From Pseudomonadota bacterium (GTDB lineage: Bacteria > Pseudomonadota > Gammaproteobacteria > Pseudomonadales > Pseudohongiellaceae): DNA of 48,081 nt. Of the stretch, positions 1-9,347 are shown one piece after another. The stretch spans positions 1 through 48,081 of the forward strand of contig JAQBSZ010000030.1 in the NCBI GenBank assembly GCA_027623555.1, in the 5' to 3' direction. The notes under the pieces are model-generated. The model ran no database searches. It was given only the letters and a program-made list of their open reading frames with translations, and was not told where the DNA came from. Each line of letters starts with the position of its first letter. Within the stretch, counting starts at the first letter, position 1. The position numbers and the translations under genes were made by a program.

Positions 1-50
1 ATAAGGCGGGAAGGAATTTAACGGGGGAACTGCGGGGCTTCGATAAAAAT

Positions 51-126
51 TGGTGGGTCGTATAGGATTTGAACCTATGACCAAAAGGTTAAAAGCCTTC
101 TGCTCTACCAACTGAGCTAACGACCC
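51..126 (-). tRNA. tRNA-Lys (anticodon TTT)
   Basis: Read on the minus strand the 76 bases fold as a full cloverleaf: acceptor GGGTCGT pairing with ACGACCC, D arm GCTCAGTTGGTAGAGC, anticodon loop CTTTTAA, T loop TTCAAAT, and an encoded CCA end at 51-53. The anticodon TTT decodes lysine AAA/AAG. It lies downstream of queC in the same orientation, as in the Pseudomonas-type arrangement. The 50 bases before it hold nothing I recognise. Confidence 0.97.
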
Positions 127-190
127 ACGCGGTGCGACATACTACTATCAAAAATAAAAAACTCAAGTCAAGCGGGCATATTTTCCAACT

Positions 191-868
191 CTAGTCGCGA
201 TAATGCGTGGGATCAGCAACGCCAGCATCGGCAAACCCCTTCTTGCGAAGGCGACAGCTGTCGCAAATTCCACAAGCCTTGCCGGAAGCATCAGCCTGAT
301 AACAGGATACTGTGTTTGCAAAATCGACACCGAGCCCACTGCCCATCTTGATAATCTCCTCTTTGGAAAGATCAATCAGTGGTGTCGCAAGTTTAATGCG
401 TCGTCCTTCTACGCCAGTCTTTGTTGCCAGGTCAATCAGATTCTGAAATGCAGCGATATACTCGGGTCGACAATCCGGATATCCCGAATAATCCAATGCA
501 TTGACCCCGATGAAGATGGCCTCGGCCTCGAGAACTTCGGCCCAGGCTAATGCGTAAGCCAGGAAAACGGTATTGCGCGCAGGAACGTAGGTGACAGGAA
601 TTCCTTCACTGCCTTGAACAGGAACATCGATCGCTGCATCCGTCAATGCCGAACCTCCCAACTCTCCTAGCTTCAGTTCGACTATCTTATGTTCTCGAAC
701 ATCCGCAGCGCGCACTACTCGCTGCGCCGCTACAAGTTCACTTTTCGAACGTTGGCCATAATCGAAACTGAGCGCATAACACACATAACCCTGCTTGATG
801 GCATGCGCCAGACAGGTTGCCGAATCGAGGCCACCGGAGACCAGAACTACCGCCGTTTTATCGCTCAT
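191..868 (-). CDS. queC: 7-cyano-7-deazaguanine synthase QueC
   Basis: QueC converts 7-carboxy-7-deazaguanine to preQ0 with ATP and ammonia, in the queuosine tRNA modification pathway in the cytoplasm. The 225-residue product has the PP-loop motif SGGLDS at residues 11-16. It ends with the zinc site formed by Cys189, Cys199, Cys202 and Cys205. Length is normal for the family. The preceding step, QueE, is encoded 48 bases upstream in the same direction, so the two are probably co-transcribed. Substrate assignment rests on family membership and this pairing. Confidence 0.97.
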   Translation of the reverse strand: MSDKTAVVLVSGGLDSATCLAHAIKQGYVCYALSFDYGQRSKSELVAAQRVVRAADVREHKIVELKLGELGGSALTDAAIDVPVQGSEGIPVTYVPARNTVFLAYALAWAEVLEAEAIFIGVNALDYSGYPDCRPEYIAAFQNLIDLATKTGVEGRRIKLATPLIDLSKEEIIKMGSGLGVDFANTVSCYQADASGKACGICDSCRLRKKGFADAGVADPTHYRD

Positions 869-916
869 AACGTTTTCACAAATATAAAAAGAGTTCTGCT
901 CGTTACTCTCTTCCAG

Positions 917-1600
917 TTACCTTCCCGGTTCAGAACCCCAGATCAGCTTGTGTAGTTGCAATTGCACTCTGACGTTGAGGACATCGTCCAACACCCATTG
1001 GGCCAGTTCAGCTGGCGAGAGTTCCTCGTAGGAAGGTGAAAATAAAATTTCATCAACTCTGTCGCGCAATGCCCATTGATCGATCTTCGCTTTCGACCAC
1101 TCATAATCCTTCCGATCGCAGATGACAAATTTCACTTGATCCTTTTTCGCCAGCTGGCCAATGTTTTCAACCCGGTTCTTATCGCATTCCAGTGATCCGG
1201 GCGTCTTCACATCCAGGACGATCGAAACCCGCTCGTCGATTTCTTCTATCGGCATCGCACCACTGGTTTCCAGTGACACCTGGTACCCTTTATTGCACAA
1301 CATTGTCATCAGGCTTCTACAATTAGGTTGTGCCAGTGGTTCGCCGCCGGTAACTGTGACTAGCCTGGATCGATACGATTCTACCTCTACACAGATAGCC
1401 TCCAGTTCCCTGACCTCCCCGCCTTCGAACGCATACGCGGTATCACAATATTGGCAGCGTAATGGACAGCCGGTTAGTCGTACAAAGACTGTGGGCATAC
1501 CAGACGTGCGGGACTCTCCCTGCAGGGAATGAAAAATCTCCGTCACTCTTAATGTCGTAGCGCTGGCCAAGCTGAAACTCCTTACTTTTCCGACAAACAC
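917..1600 (-). CDS. queE: 7-carboxy-7-deazaguanine synthase QueE
   Basis: QueE is a radical SAM enzyme that contracts the ring of 6-carboxytetrahydropterin to 7-carboxy-7-deazaguanine. The cluster-binding motif is Cys45-X3-Cys49-X2-Cys52, in the context TGCPLRCQYCDTAY. A glycine-rich TGGEP SAM-binding motif follows. The conserved HSLQGES segment begins at residue 24. The first dozen residues are poorly conserved, so the true start could be slightly internal. It is the upstream partner of queC and sits behind cpoB, matching pseudomonad order. Confidence 0.96.
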   Translation of the reverse strand: MFVGKVRSFSLASATTLRVTEIFHSLQGESRTSGMPTVFVRLTGCPLRCQYCDTAYAFEGGEVRELEAICVEVESYRSRLVTVTGGEPLAQPNCRSLMTMLCNKGYQVSLETSGAMPIEEIDERVSIVLDVKTPGSLECDKNRVENIGQLAKKDQVKFVICDRKDYEWSKAKIDQWALRDRVDEILFSPSYEELSPAELAQWVLDDVLNVRVQLQLHKLIWGSEPGR

Positions 1601-1678
1601 AACGGCCTGCTTCGCACCTCAATGCAGGAAGCAGAAGGGGATAGCCCCAGTTTAAGTGTTAATCCAGGAAAATCCAGG

Positions 1679-1847
1679 GAGCCTCTGAACAAGAAGTTGG
1701 CCGCTTTGGCTTACAGCCAATTTCGCTCTCAAGGCGCACACAGGACAGTCGACCTTTCAAGCCAGTGCAACGCCGCGAGCGCACTCTATGTAAACCCCCG
1801 ACCGGCGGGGCCTGTCGCAGAGTGGCCATAGTCTTGTTCAGAGGCTC
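1679..1847. repeat. 169-bp element bounded by 15-bp perfect inverted repeats
   Basis: GAGCCTCTGAACAAG at 1679-1693 is repeated exactly inverted at 1833-1847, enclosing 139 bases without a convincing gene. A short GC-rich hairpin (cccc...gggg) lies at about 1796-1810. The right end abuts the cpoB stop codon at 1849. The layout resembles a small non-autonomous transposable element (MITE), but I find no target duplication at the edges and no related transposase here. A long-range transcript stem after cpoB is the alternative. Confidence 0.5.
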
Positions 1848-1848
1848 G

Positions 1849-2751
1849 CTAGAGAGAGAGCAGCCTGGTATCAGCCAGATTGGCCACACCAGTATTTGGA
1901 AATCTTCGCTTAATCTCATTTAGCAGTTGTCGTGCCTGGGCGATGTTGCCAAGCCCCTGATAGGCTAATCCGAGGCCATACATCGCATCGGGCAGTTTCG
2001 CCGAATCCCCATGCTGGTTCAGAATAATTTCGTAAGAGTCACGGGCTTCGGCATATCGATTCAGGTAGAGGTAGGCCTGCCCTTTCCAGTAATAGGCATT
2101 AGTGACGAATCGTCCTTCCGGGTAGATGCTCAGGTATTGATCGAACTCGGCGACAGAGCGTTCGAAATTGCTATTGATGACAGAATCGTAAGCCATCTGA
2201 TAGAGCTGTTGTTCACTCAACACCGCCGGTTGTAAAGTGGGTCGACTGTTAGTGCGTCGTGGCGGAGTAGCCCGATCAAGTTCTCGCGAGTTGCCCAACG
2301 ATATTGCCGGTTGATTATCGTCAATAGTCCTAGCAGGGATGGCGGGTGTCGGTGTTGTCAAGCCAGGTCCGATACCGGCGGTTGCCGGTCCGGAAGGATT
2401 CGCTGCCCCACCGCTCTCCAGAGCACTTAACCTGTCATCAACATCCGTGTAGCGGTTCAGGGTGTCGCGCTGCAATTTACGTACCTCGAATCCCTGCTCT
2501 TCAATCAAAGCGCGCAATGCCTGCACTTCGGTACGTAACTGCTGATTCTGTTCCAACAACATAGACAGGGCGTCGGTATTCGGCGCTGCAGTGCTGGCTG
2601 TGGACTGTGAGGTCTGGGGGGATTGACCGGGCGTAAAGCCTTGCGACTCTACTACCGAGCCAACACCCTGCGCTGCGGCAGCCGTTGTCAAAATACTCGC
2701 ACAGAGAATGACTGGTATTTTACTGACTGCAGCAACGCGGGTTTTGTTCAT
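1849..2751 (-). CDS. cpoB: Tol-Pal cell division coordinator CpoB (YbgF)
   Basis: CpoB is a periplasmic protein that links peptidoglycan synthesis with Tol-driven outer membrane constriction at division. The 300-residue product has an N-terminal signal peptide ending near TAAAAQG. A coiled coil of about residues 60-115 carries QNQQLRTEVQALRALIEEQG, a low-complexity linker follows, and TPR repeats run from about 190 to the end. This is the standard trimerisation helix plus TPR layout. It is the last gene of the tol-pal operon, 6 bases after pal. Confidence 0.95.
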   Translation of the reverse strand: MNKTRVAAVSKIPVILCASILTTAAAAQGVGSVVESQGFTPGQSPQTSQSTASTAAPNTDALSMLLEQNQQLRTEVQALRALIEEQGFEVRKLQRDTLNRYTDVDDRLSALESGGAANPSGPATAGIGPGLTTPTPAIPARTIDDNQPAISLGNSRELDRATPPRRTNSRPTLQPAVLSEQQLYQMAYDSVINSNFERSVAEFDQYLSIYPEGRFVTNAYYWKGQAYLYLNRYAEARDSYEIILNQHGDSAKLPDAMYGLGLAYQGLGNIAQARQLLNEIKRRFPNTGVANLADTRLLSL

Positions 2752-2757
2752 AGAGAA

Positions 2758-3291
2758 TTATCTGGCGACCACTTCGACTCGACGGTTGCGAGAATAGGCT
2801 TGTTCAGTCTGGCCTTGTTGCGCCGGTCTTTCCTCGCCGTAGCTTACCGTTTCGATCTGTGCGCGTGATGCTCCATTTACAATAAAGTAATTGAGAATGC
2901 CATTGGCGCGACGCTCACCCAGAGCCAGGTTGTATTCCCTGGTTCCACGCTCATCGGCATGGCCTTCCAGGCGAATCCGCTTGCCAGGATTGGCAGCAAG
3001 ATCACGGGCGTGGAAAGTCAGCGTATCCCGATCGGCTGGCTTGAATTCAGCCACGTCGAAATCGAAATAGAATACGGTCTGGCGTAGTGCGTTTTGAGCC
3101 CGAATCTGTTCCTGGGTTAATTGACCGCTGCTGGGAGCAGCACTCGGGGCGGCAGGCCTGGCAGGGGTCGTGCTAGCGTTTGCCTCTTCCATGGGTTCTT
3201 CTGTCTCGCTGGTTGAACTGCAGGCTCCCAGCATAAACAAAGAAATGACTAATATACCTGCTTTAATAAATTGATTGCGTTGCATTCTCAC
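2758..3291 (-). CDS. pal: peptidoglycan-associated lipoprotein Pal
   Basis: Pal is an outer membrane lipoprotein whose OmpA-type domain binds peptidoglycan and TolB. The signal peptide ends in a lipobox, LGAC, with the lipidated cysteine at residue 24. A Pro/Ala/Ser-rich linker follows. The OmpA C-terminal domain contains FYFDFD, GHADERG and the NRRVEV tail. Two Met codons lie at the start (MRMQR); the upstream one was taken and the choice does not alter the product. Length 177 is usual. Confidence 0.97.
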   Translation of the reverse strand: MRMQRNQFIKAGILVISLFMLGACSSTSETEEPMEEANASTTPARPAAPSAAPSSGQLTQEQIRAQNALRQTVFYFDFDVAEFKPADRDTLTFHARDLAANPGKRIRLEGHADERGTREYNLALGERRANGILNYFIVNGASRAQIETVSYGEERPAQQGQTEQAYSRNRRVEVVAR

Positions 3292-3339
3292 TCGTTGAGT
3301 CCTCCAAAGACTGTGTCTTTAGTTTAAAATAAAGGTAGC

Positions 3340-4674
3340 TTAATTCAGAAACGGAGACCAGGCAGGTTCCCGCACATCACCCTGTGATGATGGTAGCCGG
3401 AATTTCACTCGACCGTCAATGGATACCGCGTCCAGCACGCCTCTGCCGTTGAATTTTGTCGCATACATAATCATGCTGCCGTTAGGTGCCACACTGGGTG
3501 ATTCATCCAGGGAAGTATCGGTCAGGGTGATGACACGCAGGGTCTCAATATTCAATATCGCGATCTGGTAGTTGGGATCCTGTCGGGTCTCCCGCCTGAC
3601 ATGCACCAGGTTGACACCATCTGGTAAAAATTTAGCCTTCATACACTGAAAACAGTCATAAGTGAGGCGTTCCACGTTGAAGGAGCTCGCCCCTACTTCC
3701 ATCTGATAGATCTGCGGCTGTCCGGTGCGATCCGACATGAAGACGATCGAGCGCCCGTCTGGTGTCCAGCTTGGCTCTGTATCGATAGAGGGATGGTCGG
3801 TGACCCGCATTAACTGATTCGTGGTCAGGTCCTGGACATAGATATCCGGACTACCATCCTTGGACAGCACGATCGCCAGCTTGCTGCCATCTGGTGACCA
3901 CACCGGCGATGAATTGATATTGGGGTAATTGGTAATCTGGCGGCGCTGCCCCGAGGCAATATTCTGAATATAGATGCGCGGCAGATCCGTCTCGAATGAC
4001 ACGTAGGCGACGTCCTGGCCGTTCGGTGACCAACTCGGTGACATGATCGGCTCGCGGGACTCCAGCAAGACCTGGGCCCGGGCACCGTCATAATCGGCTC
4101 TCTCCAATCTAAAATCAGAATTTTCCGCGTCGTAGAATTCCGACACGATATACAGGATCTGGGAAGTGAAGGCACCGGGGATTCCTGTTACTTGCTCAAA
4201 TACCATGTTGCTGATGGCATGGCCGATATCTCGTAGCTGCGCCACGCTGCCGGTAAGCACTTCACCGGCCAGTTTCATTTCTCGATTGATATCGAAGAAT
4301 TCATATTGCACCTGCACCAGCTGACTGCCTGGCGCGCGGTTGACCTTGCCAACCAGCAGGTAATCCTGGGCGAGGATGCGCCAATCGCGGTAGAACACTT
4401 CTCTTTCTTCATTGGGCATGCTGAGCATATTCGAACGTGACAGTGCCCTGAATTCACCAACCTGCTCCAGATCATTAATTACAATCTGACCGACATCCTC
4501 ACTGATTACGCCACTGCCTTCCCAGGCAAAGGGCACCACGGCGATAGGTATGGGGTTATCAATCCCCTGGGTGATCTGGATACTCAGTTCGGCATGTGCC
4601 GTGAAGGCCAGCACACTCAGGACACAGCCGATGAAGAGGCGGCGACAATCAGGAAATAGCTTGCAGGGGTTCAA
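3340..4674 (-). CDS. tolB: Tol-Pal translocation protein TolB
   Basis: TolB is a periplasmic beta-propeller that shuttles between Pal and the inner membrane Tol complex. A signal peptide ends around residue 29 (FTAHA, then ELSIQITQG). The TolB N-terminal domain comes next. From about residue 200 there are repeated propeller blades with SPSWSPNGQ, SSPVWSPDGSK, TEPSWTPDGR and ESPSVAPNGS. Length 444 is typical. Its start overlaps the tolA stop in an ATGA arrangement, indicating translational coupling. Confidence 0.97.
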   Translation of the reverse strand: MNPCKLFPDCRRLFIGCVLSVLAFTAHAELSIQITQGIDNPIPIAVVPFAWEGSGVISEDVGQIVINDLEQVGEFRALSRSNMLSMPNEEREVFYRDWRILAQDYLLVGKVNRAPGSQLVQVQYEFFDINREMKLAGEVLTGSVAQLRDIGHAISNMVFEQVTGIPGAFTSQILYIVSEFYDAENSDFRLERADYDGARAQVLLESREPIMSPSWSPNGQDVAYVSFETDLPRIYIQNIASGQRRQITNYPNINSSPVWSPDGSKLAIVLSKDGSPDIYVQDLTTNQLMRVTDHPSIDTEPSWTPDGRSIVFMSDRTGQPQIYQMEVGASSFNVERLTYDCFQCMKAKFLPDGVNLVHVRRETRQDPNYQIAILNIETLRVITLTDTSLDESPSVAPNGSMIMYATKFNGRGVLDAVSIDGRVKFRLPSSQGDVREPAWSPFLN

Positions 4675-5543
4675 TTCAACAAGTCCTCGGGTTGAAAGAT
4701 AAGCGACAAAGCTCGGAAATTTGCATTGAAGACTTTAATCGGCAAACTGCGTAATTCTGTGAATGGTGATGCACTGTAAACGGCATTCTCGGCGGAACGA
4801 TCAAAGGCTGGATCACCGCTTGATTGCGTGATAGTGGCATCGAGCAATTCACCGGTTGGCAGCATTCGAATCCGCAGGATAACACGCATGCCGTTGCGGG
4901 CACTGGGTGGTCGGTTCCATACTTGCTGCAGGGCTTGCTGAATCAGGGCCGTGGCACTCTGCACCAGTTCAAATTCGGTGCGCGCTGCTTCCAGCGCCGC
5001 GGCACTCGTTGCCTCCTGCTGGCGTTGGCGATCGACCGCCTCAACCTGGCGGCGGCGTTCGGCCTCCGCCAGATCACGCTGGCGCTGTTGTTCCTGCTCA
5101 GATTGCAAACGCTCCCGATTGCGTTGCGCCTCCAGGGCGCGCTGACGTTCCAGCGCCTGGCGTTCCAGCAGCGCTGACTGTTCTCTCTCCTGTGCCCTTA
5201 CCTGTTCCTGACGCTGTTGTTCGGCCGCTGCCTGGCGTTGCGCCTCTTCCTGCTGGCGACGCTGTTCTGCCTCTCGGGCGAGGCGTTGCTCATCCAGGCG
5301 CTCCAGTCGCTGCCGTTCAAGTGTCTCCCGATTGCGAACCTGGGGATTCTCATCGATAAACAGCGCTTTCACGATGGTAGGCTGCACCAGCTCGAGACTG
5401 TCTATTCTATTGTTGGATTGCACCCAGATCAACGCCACTAAAATCAAGATATGAAACGTGATCGCAGCAGCGATCGAAATCGGATAACCGTTATAGATCA
5501 CTAGATTGTTAAAGACGCTATTCATCGGGTCTGCTTCGCTCAA
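4671..5543 (-). CDS. tolA: Tol-Pal energy transducer TolA
   Basis: TolA spans the periplasm and transmits proton-motive energy from TolQR to TolB/Pal. One N-terminal transmembrane helix lies at about residues 23-41. A long Gln/Arg/Glu/Ala-rich helical domain covers about 80-185. The C-terminal TolA/TonB-like domain includes GMRVILRIRMLPTGELLDA and SSGDPAFDRSAENAV. At 290 residues it is at the short end of the family. A second Met at residue 7 (MNSVFNN) is an equally plausible start. It lies 4 bases after tolR. Confidence 0.95.
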   Translation of the reverse strand: MSEADPMNSVFNNLVIYNGYPISIAAAITFHILILVALIWVQSNNRIDSLELVQPTIVKALFIDENPQVRNRETLERQRLERLDEQRLAREAEQRRQQEEAQRQAAAEQQRQEQVRAQEREQSALLERQALERQRALEAQRNRERLQSEQEQQRQRDLAEAERRRQVEAVDRQRQQEATSAAALEAARTEFELVQSATALIQQALQQVWNRPPSARNGMRVILRIRMLPTGELLDATITQSSGDPAFDRSAENAVYSASPFTELRSLPIKVFNANFRALSLIFQPEDLLN

Positions 5544-5547
5544 CTCT

Positions 5548-5991
5548 CTATAAGCTATTTAACGGCTGAGTAATGAAATTGGGGTTAACGACCCCGGCCC
5601 GTTGCAGCGTCGTGATCAGATTAATCATCGTCTCCCAGTAAGCCTCGGCATCTCCTTCAATAAGCACCTGGATGCTGGGGTTGGCATTCATGATACGACT
5701 CACCTGCTCACCCACGGTATCCAGCGTCATGGAACTGCGCTCGTCCCCGGTCGCTCCGATACTGAGGAAGTACTCATCATTAGACGTAACCGACACCACC
5801 AGGGTTTCCAGATTTTCATCGATGTCCAGCGGCTCGTTGTTCGCCTCGGGCAAATTCACTTCAATGCCCTGGTTAAGCATCGGCGCTGTCACCATGAACA
5901 CAATCAGTAACACCAGCATCACGTCGATATAGGGAACAACATTTATATCGCTCATCGGCTTGTGGCGTTTTCGAACCATTATGTCCATCAA
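5548..5991 (-). CDS. tolR: Tol-Pal proton channel subunit TolR
   Basis: TolR is an ExbD-family inner membrane protein that forms the proton-conducting complex with TolQ. A single transmembrane helix at about residues 21-40 carries the conserved channel aspartate in PYIDVMLVLLIVFMV. A periplasmic ExbD domain follows. At 147 residues it has normal length. An alternative start at the fifth residue (MVRKRHKP) is possible. It sits between tolQ (23 bases upstream) and tolA in the usual order. Confidence 0.96.
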   Translation of the reverse strand: MMDIMVRKRHKPMSDINVVPYIDVMLVLLIVFMVTAPMLNQGIEVNLPEANNEPLDIDENLETLVVSVTSNDEYFLSIGATGDERSSMTLDTVGEQVSRIMNANPSIQVLIEGDAEAYWETMINLITTLQRAGVVNPNFITQPLNSL

Positions 5992-6014
5992 TCAATCCTC
6001 AGGGCTGCCGCGTG

Positions 6015-6701
6015 TTAGCTGCTGTGTACCTGTCTGTGCAGAATGCTGGAGAACTCATCGGTAAACGTGATGTAGGCGCTGGTGATCATATCCAGCAATG
6101 CGGAATACCTGTTGTAGGCAACCACCGCAGGAATCGCCGCAAACAATCCCATCGCCGTTGCCAGTAACGCCTCGGAGATACCCGGCGCCACCACTTGCAG
6201 AGTTGCCTGGGCCTGGGTCGCCAGCCCCAGAAAGGAATTCATGATACCAATTACCGTACCAAACAGGCCGATATAAGGTGACACCGAACCCACCGTTGCC
6301 AGGAAGGTCAGATGGCTCTCCAGTTTCTCCTCTTCCCGTGAATAAGCGACACGCATGGCGCGCTGCGATCCTTCCATGACCGCCTCGGCGTCCACGCTGC
6401 CTTGCTGCCGTAAGCGCATGAACTCCTTGAAGCCGGCACGAAAGATATTCTCCATGCCAACAATCTGCATATTGTCTTGCTGCATCCGGTTACCTTCTTT
6501 ATACAGCTGACTCAGATCCATACCGGACCAGAAGCGGTGCTCGAAACTCAACACACCTTTCCTGGCTGATGACAACACCAGCCAACGCTGCACGATGATG
6601 ACCCAGGAAACGATCGACAACAAAGTCAGAATCAAGAAGACAAACTGCACAGCAGGACTGGCATTCAGTACCAGTTCTAAAATGCTGAGGTCGTCATTCA
6701 C
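6015..6701 (-). CDS. tolQ: Tol-Pal proton channel subunit TolQ
   Basis: TolQ is a MotA/TolQ/ExbB-family inner membrane protein that forms the proton channel with TolR. Three hydrophobic helices are visible: about residues 17-37, and the closing pair around 135-155 and 170-195. The pair carries the family signatures ATVGSVSPYIGLFGTVIGIM and ISEALLATAMGLFAAIPAVVAYN. Length 228 is standard. It is the first gene of the tol operon here, because the usual upstream ybgC is missing, and a TATAAT hexamer lies just upstream. Confidence 0.97.
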   Translation of the reverse strand: MNDDLSILELVLNASPAVQFVFLILTLLSIVSWVIIVQRWLVLSSARKGVLSFEHRFWSGMDLSQLYKEGNRMQQDNMQIVGMENIFRAGFKEFMRLRQQGSVDAEAVMEGSQRAMRVAYSREEEKLESHLTFLATVGSVSPYIGLFGTVIGIMNSFLGLATQAQATLQVVAPGISEALLATAMGLFAAIPAVVAYNRYSALLDMITSAYITFTDEFSSILHRQVHSS

Positions 6702-7058
6702 GTATTACTCTCCAGACGTGGAAAAAAGGCTTCGGATTATAGGGTATGACACTGGTTTTCCGTAGGAAATCCGTGGCTTTCAGGGTCTTATTCGGCCATT
6801 TAGAGAAATAGTTTTGTGAAAACGCATTTTACTCAGAATCTCTGCTCGCATTAGCGCACAGAGATTCCCATAGAAAACTAACTGCTTACCGATAAATACA
6901 GGCATTCAAGAGGTCAATTGTGGCGCAATTGTGGCAGCGCTTGCCGAAATTGCGTCCTCCGTCTGACCCCTGCTATGGAGAATTGCGCGGAAGTGAGAGC
7001 ATTGGTTGAGGAGCACGTCGCTTACACGCCTCACACTACGATTTTTTATAATCTGAAG
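6702..7058. other. gene-free spacer between ruvB and tolQ (ybgC position)
   Basis: In pseudomonads this position holds the ybgC thioesterase gene. Here 357 bases contain no open frame resembling a hotdog thioesterase on either strand. An 11-bp tandem repeat, CAATTGTGGC(G/A), is at 6915-6936. The tolQ-proximal end carries the candidate -10 box. I see no remnant of ybgC. Confidence 0.6.
6736..6741 (-). promoter_or_regulatory. candidate -10 element of the tolQ promoter
   Basis: A perfect TATAAT on the minus strand ends 35 bases before the tolQ ATG. It would give a short 5' leader. No good -35 hexamer stands at 16-18 bases, so the assignment rests on the -10 alone and on the need for a promoter ahead of an operon separated from ruvB by 357 bases. 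Confidence 0.35.
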
Positions 7059-8102
7059 CTAGGAATCAGAATTAAATAGATCTTCAATCTGACTGGATGG
7101 TTTGATGCCGAAATGTCGGTAGGCGTACTGGGTGACGACCCTGCCGCGGGGAGTGCGCATGATAAAGCCCTGTTGTATCAGATAGGGCTCCAGTACCTCT
7201 TCGATAGTGTCCCGTTCTTCGCTGATAGCGGCAGCGAGGCTGTCGAGGCCGACCGGGCCACCCTCGAATTTCTCGATCATGGTCATGAGCAGGCGCCGAT
7301 CCATGTGATCGAAGCCATTCTTGTCGATGCTGAGCATATCCAGTGCCTTGCTGGCGGAATCCAGGTTTACCTTGCCATCTTCCTTGACTTCGGAGTAGTC
7401 GCGCACCCGACGCAGCAGACGATTGGCGATTCTGGGTGTACCACGTGCGCGCCTGGCGATTTCACTGGCACCTGCTGCATCGATGCTGGTTCCCAGAATA
7501 GCCGCCGAACGCTTCACGATCTTGCTCAGTTCCTCGATGGAATAAAATTCCAGGCGCTGGGTGATGCCAAATCGATCGCGCAGCGGAGAAGTCAGTAAGC
7601 CGGCACGGGTGGTTGCACCAACCAGGGTAAAGGGAGGTAATTCCAGTTTAATGGATCGCGCCGCCGGCCCCTCACCGATCATGATATCCAGCTGATAATC
7701 TTCCATCGCCGGATAGAGAATCTCCTCGATCGCCGGATTGAGCCGGTGAATCTCATCGATAAACAACACATCACCGGGGTCCAGGTTGGTCAGCATGGCC
7801 GCCAGGTCGCCGGCCTTTTCCAGTACCGGCCCGGAAGTACTCTTGATGGTGACATTCAGTTCATGGGCAATGATATGCGCGAGCGTGGTCTTGCCCAGCC
7901 CGGGAGGCCCGAATATCAGCGTATGATCAAGCGGTTCGTTGCGATTGCGGGCGGCGTTGATGAATATATCCATCTGGCCTTTTACCTCTTCCTGCCCCAC
8001 ATAGTCCTTAAGATAGATCGGACGAATAGCACGATCCAGGGAATCCTCGATTTCTGTCGAGTCGGGCGAGATCAGGTGTTCTTCTTCCATCTCTGGCTTC
8101 AT
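7059..8102 (-). CDS. ruvB: Holliday junction branch migration helicase RuvB
   Basis: RuvB is the hexameric AAA+ motor that drives Holliday junction branch migration with RuvA. Walker A GPPGLGKT lies at residues 65-72 and Walker B with DEIH at 116-119. Sensor 1 is GATTRAGLL and the sensor 2/arginine finger region contains [17 protein letters not shown]. The C-terminal winged helix includes RTPRGRVVT. Length 347 is normal. It is the last gene of ruvCAB, 5 bases after ruvA. Confidence 0.98.
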   Translation of the reverse strand: MKPEMEEEHLISPDSTEIEDSLDRAIRPIYLKDYVGQEEVKGQMDIFINAARNRNEPLDHTLIFGPPGLGKTTLAHIIAHELNVTIKSTSGPVLEKAGDLAAMLTNLDPGDVLFIDEIHRLNPAIEEILYPAMEDYQLDIMIGEGPAARSIKLELPPFTLVGATTRAGLLTSPLRDRFGITQRLEFYSIEELSKIVKRSAAILGTSIDAAGASEIARRARGTPRIANRLLRRVRDYSEVKEDGKVNLDSASKALDMLSIDKNGFDHMDRRLLMTMIEKFEGGPVGLDSLAAAISEERDTIEEVLEPYLIQQGFIMRTPRGRVVTQYAYRHFGIKPSSQIEDLFNSDS

Positions 8103-8107
8103 TCTCC

Positions 8108-8722
8108 TCAGACCATACCTTTCAGCGCCAGGCGGATCAGCTCTTCACTGTCTTTGATGTCCACATTGTCATTCAGCACCTGGGCAATCGAGCGGGCTGC
8201 CTGTTGTGGTTTATAGCCGAGGCTGACCAGCGCCGTCTCCGCGTCACGAGTAGCTGAGTTACGCGAAGACGCGGGACTTCCCGTGCGCGCAGTGGGGGTT
8301 GCGGCATCTCCGGCTTCCCACTCGCTCAGCCGATCGCGCATTTCTACGATCAGGCGCTCGGCTGTCTTCTTGCCGATACCTGGCATGTTTACCATGGTGG
8401 TGATGTCATTATTGCGCACCGTGCGCACGAATTCGTCTGCCTCCATGCCTGACAGAATGGCCAGTGCCATTTTCGGCCCGACGCCGTTGACCCGGATTAA
8501 CGCGCGAAACATCGCTTTGTTCTTGCTGTCATAAAAACCGTATAACAGCTGGGCATCTTCCCTGACCACGAAGTGAGTGTGCAGCAGTAATTCCTGGCCA
8601 ATCTCGGGTAATTGATAGAGGGTATTCATCGGCACCTGAATCTCATAGATGATGCCACTGACATCCACCAGGATCTCCGGAGGTTTCTTTTCGATTAGAA
8701 TGCCGCGTATCTGTCCTATCAA
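8108..8722 (-). CDS. ruvA: Holliday junction binding protein RuvA
   Basis: RuvA is a tetrameric protein that holds the four-way junction and loads RuvB. An N-terminal OB fold ([20 protein letters not shown]) is followed by two helix-hairpin-helix motifs around residues 70-130 ([26 protein letters not shown]). A variable linker then leads to the C-terminal RuvB-binding three-helix domain, which includes [16 protein letters not shown]. Length 204 is as expected. It lies between ruvC and ruvB. Confidence 0.97.
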   Translation of the reverse strand: MIGQIRGILIEKKPPEILVDVSGIIYEIQVPMNTLYQLPEIGQELLLHTHFVVREDAQLLYGFYDSKNKAMFRALIRVNGVGPKMALAILSGMEADEFVRTVRNNDITTMVNMPGIGKKTAERLIVEMRDRLSEWEAGDAATPTARTGSPASSRNSATRDAETALVSLGYKPQQAARSIAQVLNDNVDIKDSEELIRLALKGMV

Positions 8723-8751
8723 GGTGTTCTCTACCGCTACCCGTCGCTGTG

Positions 8752-9273
8752 TTATCGACGCAGCCTCTTCCTGCTGAATGATTTGGCACCCGCCATGCGA
8801 ATCAAACTGGCCTCGGTGTGGGCATGACAGATCGCTACCGCCAATGCATCCGCCGCATCTTCGGCTATGTTAGCACTTATCTTCAGCAGCGCTTTAACCA
8901 TGTGCTGCACCTGGGCCTTCTCGGCTGACCCTGCACCAACCACTGCCTGTTTGACCTTGCGAGCCGAGTACTCGGCAACTGGCAGATCATGGGAAAGACA
9001 AACCGCCATGGCGGTTCCTCTAGCCTGACCCAACTTTAATGCCGACGCCGCATTCCTGCCCATGAAGACTTCCTCGATGGCGACTTGCTGGGGAGAACTG
9101 CGCGCGATTACTTTATCAAGCTCCGTAAAGATAGTGTTCAAACGCTCAGGAAGCGAGTCAGCCGCGGTCTTGATACAGCCGCAATCCACATATTCAAGCT
9201 TGTTGCCAACGGCATTGATGAGTCCATATCCGGTCGTCCTCGAGCCCGGATCAATACCAAGGATTATTGCCAT
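8752..9273 (-). CDS. ruvC: Holliday junction resolvase RuvC
   Basis: RuvC is the RNase H-fold endonuclease that cuts Holliday junctions. The first catalytic aspartate is in LGIDPGSRTTGYG, the glutamate in VAIEEVFMGRN, and the C-terminal acidic pair in EDAADALAVAICH. Length 173 matches the family. It is the first gene of ruvCAB, 74 bases downstream of yebC, and the group probably forms one transcription unit. Confidence 0.97.
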   Translation of the reverse strand: MAIILGIDPGSRTTGYGLINAVGNKLEYVDCGCIKTAADSLPERLNTIFTELDKVIARSSPQQVAIEEVFMGRNAASALKLGQARGTAMAVCLSHDLPVAEYSARKVKQAVVGAGSAEKAQVQHMVKALLKISANIAEDAADALAVAICHAHTEASLIRMAGAKSFSRKRLRR

Positions 9274-9347
9274 GAAATTCCCTGAGAGTCTTCAGTGAAG
9301 GTACGGTAATGAAGATAAAGGTCAGTAAACACCATGCAGCTATTGAA

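Noticed and set aside
4907..5359. Long plus-strand frame opposite tolA
   Set aside because: It is a shadow of the Gln/Arg/Ala-rich TolA helix, with the low-complexity composition expected from it.
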